Source: JALOLG01 sp963722415 (GTDB taxonomy: Bacteria; Actinomycetota; Acidimicrobiia; Acidimicrobiales; Ilumatobacteraceae). From it: a DNA stretch of 64,000 nucleotides. This document shows, piece after piece, positions 57,411 to 64,000 of the stretch (position 1 is the first letter of the stretch; every line of letters begins with the position of its first letter). A program made the position numbers and the translations under genes. The notes beneath the pieces are model-generated. The model did not search any database. It was given only the letters and a program-made list of their open reading frames with translations, and was not told the origin of the DNA. The stretch spans positions 124,001-188,000 of the forward strand of contig CAVRNI010000061.1 in assembly GCA_963722415.1 (NCBI GenBank). The letters run 5' to 3'.

Positions 57411-58088
57411 ATGCACACCAGGTTGGGTTGTGGTGTGACGCTTTCGGTCGTCGCCGTGCTGCTTTCAGGGTCGGCCGTCTACGGCGGCACCGATCCCACC
57501 TCGACGACCACCACCACGACGACCACGGTCGCGCCGGCTTCGGCCGGTGGGATCCCGGGTCCGGCCACGGTGTCGGGGACGGTGGTGCCGACCCGCGGCA
57601 CGGCGATCCAGGTCACGCCGACGATCCCGGCACCGGCGACGACCACGACCACCACGACGATCCCACCGCCGACCGACGAGCTGCCCACCAACTCGGGTGA
57701 GGGACGCCGGGCGGTCTATTCGAAGTCGCGGCAGCGGACGTGGACCGTCGAGGCCGACGGCACGGTGTCGCGGACGTACCTGGTGTCGGGACGGCTCACG
57801 TGGAACCAACCGAGCCCCGGCACGTACCACGTGTTCTCGCGCTCGAGCTTCACGTGCAACATCAAGAACCCGTCGATCTGCTGGCGGATGATGGTGCGCT
57901 TCACCGTCGGCCCCGACGGCGACAACATCGGCTTCCACGAGATCCCCCAGGTCAACGGCAAGCCGATCCAGTCCGAGGCGCAACTCGGACAGCCGCTCTC
58001 GGGCGGCTGCGTGCGCCAGGCGACCCCCGACGCCGAACACATGTGGGCGTGGGCGCCCGTCGGCACCACGGTCGTCGTCCTGCCCTGA
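57411..58088 (+). CDS. L,D-transpeptidase (YkuD fold)
   Basis: 225 residues. A signal-like start (MHTRLGCGVTLSVVAVLLSG) is followed by a long Thr/Pro/Ala linker, then RAVYSKSRQRTWTVEADGTV, SGRLTWNQPSPGTYHVFSRS and the catalytic region FHEIPQVNGKPIQSEAQLG with SGGCVRQATPDAEHMWAWAP (His and Cys of the YkuD HXX14-17[S/T]HGChN-like motif, here SGGCVR). Cross-links peptidoglycan outside the membrane. Starts 12 nt after valS with TAGCGT 9 nt before the ATG, so it has its own leaderless promoter. Confidence 0.92.
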   Translation: MHTRLGCGVTLSVVAVLLSGSAVYGGTDPTSTTTTTTTTVAPASAGGIPGPATVSGTVVPTRGTAIQVTPTIPAPATTTTTTTIPPPTDELPTNSGEGRRAVYSKSRQRTWTVEADGTVSRTYLVSGRLTWNQPSPGTYHVFSRSSFTCNIKNPSICWRMMVRFTVGPDGDNIGFHEIPQVNGKPIQSEAQLGQPLSGGCVRQATPDAEHMWAWAPVGTTVVVLP

Positions 58089-58136
58089 CCGGCCCGCGGA
58101 AGTCGCAGCGGACGGTCAAAGTAGTCTGGCCGTCAG

Positions 58137-59474
58137 ATGCCGTCCGAACCCCCCGTTCCTTCCGGGCCGCAGTCTCCTGGGGCATCGACACCACCGTCGC
58201 CACCGCGGCCGGTCACTCGCCGCCGCACGTGGCCGCAGCGGCTGACGATCGCGCTCATCGTGCTCACGTCGCTCGGCTGCTTCGGCGCCGCCGCCGCGCT
58301 CGGCGCCGGACAATGGGTCGTCTCCGACCGCAACCTCGTCGTGCTCGGCGAGGAGGAGCGCGACCGTGCGGCGACGCACGCCTGACGTCATCCTTCCCGG
58401 CGAGACCAGCCCGCCGCCCGAACCCGAAGCGCCGGAGACCACGACGGAGGACACGTTCCCGGCTGCCGATCCGGAGGCCCAGAACTTCCTCATCACGGGC
58501 GCCGACAACAACTCCTGCGTCGATCCCGACTCGCCGTACGCCGGCGCGTTCGGCGACCGCACGAACTTCGGCGAACGCAGCGACACGATCATGGTGTGGC
58601 GGGTCGATCCCGTCGACCGATCAGGTCGCCGTGCTGTCGTTCCCCCGCGACCTGTATGTCACGGTCGACGGTGGGAGCAAGGCGCGGATCAACTCCGCCT
58701 ACCGCCGCGACGACCCCTCGCGGTTGCAGGACACGATCTTCCTGAACTTCCAGATCCCGATCGACCACTACATCCAGGTCGACTTCTGCGCGTTCAAGCG
58801 CCTCGTCGACGGCGTGGGGGGCGTCAAGGTGCCGTTCGAGTACCCGGCGCGCGACACGAACACCGGCCTCGACGTGCCCGCCTCCGGTGGCGAGTGCTTC
58901 GAGTTCGACGGCGACCACGCGCTCGCCTACGTCCGTTCGCGCCACTACGAGTACCTCGTCGACGGCGAATGGAAGACCGACGGCACCTCCGACTTCGGTC
59001 GCATCTCGCGCCAGCAGGATTTCCTGCGCCGCACCGTCGCCAGCCTGCTCGGTCGTGGCCCGTTCTCGCCGAGCGTGGCGACCGCCCTGCTCCAGACCAA
59101 CCGCCAATACCTCACGATCGACACCGAGCTCACACTCGGCCGGATGCTCGAGTTCGCAGGCGTGCTGCGCTCGCTCGACCCGAACGCGATCGCGTCGTAC
59201 CAGATCGAGTCGACCTCGCAGAACGTGTCCGGCCAGTCGGTGCAGATCCCGCAGACCAAGGGCGAGAACATGCAGGCGATCCTCGCCATCTTCCGCGGCG
59301 AGGCCCCACTCGCCGCGGCGCCCGATCAGATCTTCGAGTCGACGACGAGCGCGGCGGCGCTGCCGGGTGTGACGACGGGCGAGTCGGCACCGCCCACGGC
59401 GACGACGGCAGCCGGCGGTCGGGCCGGAGGAGAACACGCTCGGGATCTCGCCGCCGCGCGACATCACCTGCTGA
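58137..59474 (+). CDS. LytR-CpsA-Psr family protein (frameshifts near 58375, 58618, 59418)
   Basis: MPSEPPVPSGPQSPGASTPP, one membrane helix (LTIALIVLTSLGCFGAAAAL), then after a shift an acidic Pro linker and NFLITGADNNSCVDPDSPYA, GERSDTIMVWRVDP. The LCP core follows in the next frame: QVAVLSFPRDLYVTVDGGSK, RINSAYRRDD (conserved Arg residues), HYIQVDFCAFKRLVDGVGGV, YVRSRHYEYLVDGEW and DFGRISRQQDFLRRTVASLL. A last shift near 59418 gives EENTLGISPPRDITC and TGA 59472-59474. About 445 residues. LCP enzymes attach anionic glycopolymers to peptidoglycan. TAGTCT lies 9 nt before the ATG (leaderless). Confidence 0.9.
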
Positions 59475-59499
59475 GCGACCGAGCGACCGACGTCGATCG

Positions 59500-60490
59500 T
59501 CACTCGTCGAGCGCACGACGCGAGGGCGTCGGCGACCGATGCCGGACCGGCGACGGTGACCATGCCGGGCCCCGACCTGCGACGCCAGCTCCTCGGCCTC
59601 GCCGCTGTCGCCGTCAGGGGCGACGATCACGAGCTCGTCGAGCGCCGCCGCCGCACCGACCACGTCACCGGGCTCGGTGGCCCGGCAATCCGACAGCAAC
59701 ACGGTGATGCGGCGACCGGCCGGCGACCGCGCCAGCTGTTCGCCCGCCGAACGCAGCGCTCCCGCGAGGTCGGTCGTCCCGAAGCCGCGGAGCGCGAGCA
59801 CGGCGTCGACGACCTGTTCGACCGGACCGCTGTGCGGTCCTGCGACTTGGCGGCGATCACGTCCTTGCCGAACGACAGCACCGAGTAGTCAGACGGGGCG
59901 CGCCACGAGACGGCCGCCGCCGCCACCGCCGACGTGGCGAGCGGCCGACCCTCCATCGAGCCGCTGCGATCGACGAGCAGGCAGATCGCCGTCGCCGGTG
60001 TCGACCACGCCCGAACCCGCAGGCGGTCCGGATCGACGGCCTCACCGGCCGCACGCGCGGCGGCGATCACGTCGAGGCTGGCGTCGAGATCGAGGTCACC
60101 CCGATCGGGCCGGTACGGCAACTCGGCCAAGCGACCCGTCCCCCGTGGCTTCGTCGGGCCGCGGCGGGCGATGTCGAGGTACAGGCGTCCGGCGATCCGC
60201 TTCGCCAACTCGCGGAGCCTGGGGTCGGTCGCGCCGGTGAGATCGGCCAGCATCGCCAGCACGTCGTCGGGATCGTCGGCCATCGCCTCGTCGACGGCCG
60301 CCTCGTCGAGCTCGCCGACATCGGGCGAGATCTGCTCGAAGCGTGGGTTGCGGGCGAGCTCGCGGCGCGACGTCGTCCGCTTGCGCGCCTGCTCCACGGC
60401 TTCGTCAGCGTCGTCGCCCTCCTTCGTCGGCGGCGACTTCAGCGAGAGCTGGTGGCCCCAGTCGGGGCGCCAGCTTTCCCTCGCCATCAC
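59500..60490 (-). CDS. VWA-domain protein, magnesium-chelatase-D-like (frameshifts near 59800, 59575, 59530)
   Basis: MMARESWRPDWGHQLSLKSP begins a 130-residue helical region (DEAMADDPDDVLAMLADLTG, ELAKRIAGRLYLDIARRGPT). A VWA domain follows with a MIDAS motif in AICLLVDRSGSMEGRP, then after a shift LALRGFGTTDLAGALRSAGE, RRITVLLSDCRATEPGDVVG and VIVAPDGDSGEAEELASQV. Two further shifts join ARHAMVTVAGPASVADAL to RRALDE and a stop at 59500-59502, leaving 25 nt to the convergent LCP gene. About 330 residues. Partner of the MoxR-like ATPase upstream; such pairs act as metal-dependent chaperones. Confidence 0.85.
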
Positions 60491-61382
60491 CGTCCCCGGA
60501 TGCGCTCCGACCGAACACGGTCGCCCACAACTCGGTGACGACCTCCTCGGCGGTGCGGCCGCTGCCCTCGCGGAGTCGAACGCGCCCGGACAGGGCGATC
60601 AGCGCCGCGTCGAGCGACACGCTCGGTGAGCTGACCTGCTGTCCGCGTACCGCGGCGAGGGACGGCGCGACGGCGCACATGTCGATCGCGCCCCTGACGG
60701 ACGATCCGACACGGAGGTCCGGATGGGATCGGCTGAGCCGCACCAGCTCGACCACCTTGGCGGCCCACGCCGAGTCGACGTCGGGCACGGATCGTTCGGC
60801 GATCGCCTGCTCCTCGGACGCGGACTGGTACGTGACCGCCAGCCGGCACACCCGGTCGTAGATCGCACCCGAGATGCGGGCCGTGCCAACGGCGTCGAAG
60901 GGGTTCATCGCCGCCACGAGACGGAAGCCCGGTGCCGCGGTGACGTGTCCGAGTCGCGGCACGTGGAGCTCGCGTTCGCTCATCACCGTCACGAGCACGT
61001 TGAGCGTCTCCTCCGGCACCCGGTTGATCTCCTCGACGTAGAGCAACGAGCCCTCGCGGAGCGACGTGACGAGCGGTCCGTCGACGAACACGTCAGGGTC
61101 GTAGCCGTCGACGAGGACCCGGGCCGGATCGAAGTGACCGACGAGACGGGCGGGTGTGAGCTCGGCGTTGCCCTCGACGAACTCGAAACCGACACCGAGC
61201 TCGTGGGCGACGGCACGCAGGAGCGTCGACTTGCCCGTGCCGGGCGGGCCCTCGATCAGGACGTGCCGGTCGACGGCCAGGGCGGCGACGACGAGCTCGA
61301 TCTCGCGCCGGCGCCCGACGAGCCGCCCCCCGAGCCGTTCGACGAGTGACGCCACGTCCTCCATGGGATGCGAGTCAATCAT
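60405..61382 (-). CDS. MoxR-family AAA+ ATPase
   Basis: MIDSHPMEDVASLVERLGGR, then GRRREIELVVAALAVDRHVL, Walker A IEGPPGTGKSTLLRAVAHEL, Walker B REGSLLYVEEINRVPEETLN, a sensor region FRLVAAMNPFDAVGTARISG, and a C-terminal lid helix bundle. About 325 residues. The frame as written runs to 60405 and overlaps the VWA start by 85 nt. One extra G in the TCCGGGGACGG stretch at about 60490 would end it at TGA overlapping ATG (TGATG), which I think more likely. ATG 61364 is an alternative start. Works with the VWA protein. Confidence 0.9.
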   Translation of the reverse strand: MIDSHPMEDVASLVERLGGRLVGRRREIELVVAALAVDRHVLIEGPPGTGKSTLLRAVAHELGVGFEFVEGNAELTPARLVGHFDPARVLVDGYDPDVFVDGPLVTSLREGSLLYVEEINRVPEETLNVLVTVMSERELHVPRLGHVTAAPGFRLVAAMNPFDAVGTARISGAIYDRVCRLAVTYQSASEEQAIAERSVPDVDSAWAAKVVELVRLSRSHPDLRVGSSVRGAIDMCAVAPSLAAVRGQQVSSPSVSLDAALIALSGRVRLREGSGRTAEEVVTELWATVFGRSASGDGDGEGKLAPRLGPPALAEVAADEGGRRR

Positions 61383-62210
61383 CGGGTACGCGGCGTTGCT
61401 CGATCTGGGCCGCTCGCTCGAACATCCGGGTGTAGCCAAGGATGCGCATCACCGCCGGCTCGATGCCGGGTGCGATGGTGAGCAGCGTCACGAGTGGACG
61501 AACGGGTGGGACGTTGACGAGCACCTCGCCCCGGTTGCGCCGGATGCAGCTGACGACCACCTGCGCCACCTTCTTCGGCTTCGACCAGCCGAGGTACCAC
61601 GGCGCCTTCACGCCCTCTCGTACCCAGCGGTCGTACATCCCGGTGTCGGACACGAACGCCGGGCACACGACGGAGAAGCCGACGGGCGACGCGCTGTACT
61701 CGGCACGCAACGAACGGGTGAGGCCGACCAGACCGTGCTTGCTCGTGCAGTACGACGCCTCGTACGGAACGCCGACCTTGCCGGCGCCGGAGGCGATGTT
61801 GACGACGTGACCGCGCCCGCGATCGATCATCCCCGGGAGCACGGCGCGCGTCAGCATCATCGGTGCGATCAGGTTGACATCCAGGAGATGTTCGAGATCG
61901 TGCTCGGCCGTCGTGTGGAACTGGCTGGCGGTCTCGACGCCGGCGTTGTTGACCACGATGTCGATCGGCCCGATCTCCGACTGGGCGCGCTCGACGAGCA
62001 CGGCCCGGGCGGCCGGATCGGCGACGTCGCACTCGATCGCAGCCGCCTTCACGCCGAGGCCGGCCATCTCGGCGCGAACCTCGTCGAGCTCGCCGGCCGA
62101 TCGCGCGGCAGGGCGAGGTTGACGCCGTTCCCGGCGAGCTCCCGGGCGATGTGTACGCCGATGCCACGCGACGCTCCGGTCACGATCGCGGTGGCGCCGC
62201 GCAGCTCCAC
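61375..62210 (-). CDS. Short-chain dehydrogenase/reductase (frameshift near 62108)
   Basis: GTG 62210 (AGGGGGAGAC upstream) gives VELRGATAIVTGASRGIGVH with the cofactor motif TGASRGIG. After a one-base shift the protein continues GELDEVRAEMAGLGVKAAAI, DIVVNNAGVETASQF, VVNIASGAGKVGVPYEASYC and SKHGLVGLTRSLRAEYSASP (catalytic Tyr and Lys in YEASYCTSKHG), ending QIEQRRVPDD. About 278 residues. Ends in an 8-nt overlap with the MoxR-like start and is 16 nt downstream of the alcohol dehydrogenase, so the three or four genes may be one operon. Substrate unknown. Confidence 0.88.
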
Positions 62211-62226
62211 GTCTCCCCCTTCGGGT

Positions 62227-63339
62227 TCAGTCGTACACCATCACACCGCGGATGTTCTCGCCGGCCCGCATCGCGTCGTACCCGTCGTTCACGCCGTCGA
62301 GCGTGTACGTGTTGGTGACGAGACCGTCGAGGTCGAGCTGGCCGTCGCGGTACAGGCCGAGCAGCTTCGGGATGTCGGCACGCGGGTTACCCGAGCCGAA
62401 CAGGGCGCCGACGACCTGCTTCTCCATCAGCGTGAGGTCGAGCAGGCTGACGGTCGCCGACATCTCGAGCGCCGGGTGGATGTTGGTCACCACGACCCGC
62501 CCGCGCTTCGACGCCAGCGCCAGTGCCTCGCCGAGCACGGCGCCTGACCCGACGCCCATCGTCATGATCACCTTGTTCGCCATCGTGCCCCACGACGCAT
62601 CCTGGATCAGCGGCAAGGCCTCCGTCATCGACGCCGCGGTGTGGGTGGCGCCGAACTCCATCGCCTTCTCACGCTTGAACTCGATCGGGTCGATCGCCCA
62701 GATCTGCTTGGCACCGGCCAGTCGCGCCCCCTGGATCGCGTTGGCGCCGATGCCGCCGATGCCGACGACCGCCACGACGTCGCCCGGCGTCACCTCGGCG
62801 GCGTAGACACTCGACCCCCAGCCGGTCACGACGCCGCAGCCGAGCAGGCACGCCCGCTCGAGCGGCACATCCTTCTCGATCTTGATGCAGCTCGCCTCGT
62901 TGACCACGGTGTGGTGCGAGAACGTGCCGAGCAGGCACATCAAGCCGAGGTCCTTGCCCTGCGCGTGATGGCGAGACGTGCCGTCGGTGATCTGCTTGCC
63001 CGCCCCGAGCAGGGCGCCGTAGTCGCACAGGTTCTGGTGCCCGGTCGAGCACGACATGCAGCGCCCGCACGACGGGATGAACCCGAACACGACGTGGTCG
63101 CCGGCGGCCAGCCAGCTCACGCCCTCACCGACCTCCTGCACGACGCCGGCGCCCTCGTGGCCGCCGATGATCGGGAGCTCGAACGGCAGATCACCGGTGA
63201 CGAGGTGCTCGTCGGAGTGACACATGCCGGACGCGGCGAGCTTGACGAGAACCTCCCCCGGACCCGGCGGGTCGAGCTCGATCTCCTCGACGCTCCACGG
63301 AGCATTGACTTCCCACAGGATCGCGGCGTTGGTCTTCAC
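62227..63339 (-). CDS. NDMA-dependent-type zinc alcohol dehydrogenase
   Basis: 370 residues, VKTNAAILWEVNAPWSVEEI. Zinc ligands appear in ASGMCHSDEHLVTGD (catalytic) and PSCGRCMSCSTGHQNLCD (structural, four Cys), the cofactor site is VAVVGIGGIGANAIQGARLA, and LLGCGVVTGWGSSV and SMTEALPLIQDASWGTMANK follow. The overall pattern, with GALLGAGKQITDGTSRH, is that of mycobacterial NDMA-dependent/mycofactocin-linked alcohol dehydrogenases with a tightly bound NAD. Mycofactocin genes are not in the window. The start is GTG at 63339. Confidence 0.92.
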   Translation of the reverse strand: MKTNAAILWEVNAPWSVEEIELDPPGPGEVLVKLAASGMCHSDEHLVTGDLPFELPIIGGHEGAGVVQEVGEGVSWLAAGDHVVFGFIPSCGRCMSCSTGHQNLCDYGALLGAGKQITDGTSRHHAQGKDLGLMCLLGTFSHHTVVNEASCIKIEKDVPLERACLLGCGVVTGWGSSVYAAEVTPGDVVAVVGIGGIGANAIQGARLAGAKQIWAIDPIEFKREKAMEFGATHTAASMTEALPLIQDASWGTMANKVIMTMGVGSGAVLGEALALASKRGRVVVTNIHPALEMSATVSLLDLTLMEKQVVGALFGSGNPRADIPKLLGLYRDGQLDLDGLVTNTYTLDGVNDGYDAMRAGENIRGVMVYD

Positions 63340-63432
63340 GGTGAATTACCCCCAGATGGTTCGGCGAGCGATCGGCGGGGATCGGCACGCGGCGGACGTC
63401 CGTTTCGGGACTGTACCCACCATCCTGGGGAG

Positions 63433-63957
63433 ATGAAGGATCCGGAGCAGCTGATGGCGCGGTTCAGGGCGATGCCCGACACCGAGTTGCACGACGTCGC
63501 CGAGGCCGTGCGGCAGGTCCAGACCGAGCGGGCGATCGCCGCCGGCGACCTCGACGCGGTGATCGCCAACGCGTTCGAGATCGGCTTCGGTCGGGATGGG
63601 CTCGGCGTGTCGCCGTGGATCGAGGGCAACCTCGTCGTGTGCCCGGGCGCGATCGTGACCAAGTCGCGCACGAACCACCGTTGCCGCTTCGTCAGCGTCG
63701 ACGACGTGTGGGTCTGGGACTCCGGGCTGCTGGTCCGCGAGGACAAGCGCTCAACCCCCGGTGGCGACCGCCGGGCGAACACCGGCTTCCGGGCGGTCGC
63801 ACTGGTCGCGCTCGTCGACGGCACCGGCCTCGACGTCGTCAGTGGGCGGGCGCGAGCGGGCGGCCACGAAGTCGAGCACGTCGTGTCGATCGAGGTCCGC
63901 GCCGGGGCGTTGATCGAGGTCAGTCAGCGCAACGTCGCGGCCGCGAACATGCGCTGA
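63433..63957 (+). CDS. Conserved-looking protein of unknown function
   Basis: 174 residues, MKDPEQLMARFRAMPDTELH. The first 45 residues look helical (DVAEAVRQVQTERAIAAGDL); the rest is beta-rich with GLGVSPWIEGNLVVCPGAIV, RFVSVDDVWVWDSGLLVRED and VEHVVSIEVRAGALIEVSQR. It has no signal peptide and no membrane helix. GGGGAG stands directly before the ATG at 63433. I do not recognise the family. Divergent from the alcohol dehydrogenase (93-nt gap). Confidence 0.75.
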   Translation: MKDPEQLMARFRAMPDTELHDVAEAVRQVQTERAIAAGDLDAVIANAFEIGFGRDGLGVSPWIEGNLVVCPGAIVTKSRTNHRCRFVSVDDVWVWDSGLLVREDKRSTPGGDRRANTGFRAVALVALVDGTGLDVVSGRARAGGHEVEHVVSIEVRAGALIEVSQRNVAAANMR

Positions 63958-63958
63958 A

Positions 63959-64000
63959 TCACTGGGGCATCAGCCGACCTTCGGGCGTGGCGTGGCGGCG
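63959..64000 (-). CDS. 3' end of a gene entering from the right edge
   Basis: One frame on the minus strand reads RRHATPEGRLMPQ and stops at 63959-63961, two bases beyond the convergent gene's stop. Convergent stops this close are common in this window. Too short to identify. Confidence 0.35.
   Translation of the reverse strand, partial: RRHATPEGRLMPQ

Noticed and set aside
1..64000. CRISPR arrays, tRNA or rRNA genes, phage modules, toxin-antitoxin pairs
   Set aside because: No spaced short repeats, no cloverleaf-like sequence with a GGTTCGA-type T arm in the gaps, and no phage or toxin families were seen by eye; a covariance-model search would be needed to exclude small RNAs.

Overview
The window is high-G+C DNA in which nearly every gene has the codon bias of an actinobacterium. 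Several gene families point the same way: an NDMA/mycofactocin-type alcohol dehydrogenase, a DUF222/HNH (13E12-type) gene with a mycobacterial-style LexA box, LytR-CpsA-Psr and L,D-transpeptidase wall enzymes, an ECF sigma/anti-sigma pair and Thr-rich lipoprotein linkers. The style resembles Acidimicrobiia (Ilumatobacter-like), but that placement is inference. I saw no rRNA, tRNA or CRISPR array. About 30 genes are split by apparent single-base indels, often beside G or C runs, and domains continue in the next frame. I read these as sequence errors rather than decay and annotate each such gene as one feature with its break point.

Layout. 1-7.3 kb: a membrane-protein tail, a TetR regulator with a perfect operator, a four-gene minus-strand operon (SDR, cysteine-synthase-like, thiolase, GNAT), an NTF2-like protein, a YceI-like protein and an HtrA-type protease. 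7.4-12.3 kb: an iron/heme operon (two substrate-binding proteins, an unknown protein, a HugZ-like heme oxygenase, a P450) behind a perfect inverted repeat that looks like an iron box. 12.4-15.2 kb: threonine dehydratase-like enzyme, adenosine deaminase, potassium channel. 15.3-18.3 kb: a DUF222/HNH gene with a LexA box, interrupted by an IS1182-family element with 16-bp ends and a 4-bp target duplication. 18.5-22.2 kb: MFS exporter, SufS-like class V aminotransferase, secreted intradiol-dioxygenase-like protein. 22.2-24.0 kb: a secreted protein of four Trp/Cys-rich repeats.

24.4-41.0 kb is an L-arabinose/arabinoside utilisation locus. It holds xylose isomerase, a LacI regulator, an oligosaccharide importer (binding protein plus two permeases), a GH127 beta-L-arabinofuranosidase, araB, araD, araA, a second (ribose-type) sugar importer, a GntR regulator and a secreted aldose 1-epimerase. 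A repeated ATCAT-N3-ATGAT operator links the second importer and the epimerase. GH127 would release arabinose inside the cell; AraA, AraB and AraD convert it to xylulose 5-phosphate.

41.2-50.1 kb: a large NTPase/TPR regulator, a small secreted protein, a homocysteine-methyltransferase-like enzyme coupled to an alpha/beta hydrolase, a DHFR-like reductase, an acyl-CoA dehydrogenase whose promoter carries the same operator as the TetR gene 47 kb away, a COG4315-like lipoprotein, and a sigma/anti-sigma pair. 50.1-64.0 kb: a membrane acyltransferase with SGNH domain, cysS, a peptidoglycan-binding protein, valS, an L,D-transpeptidase, an LCP protein, a MoxR/VWA pair, an SDR, an alcohol dehydrogenase and a protein of unknown function.
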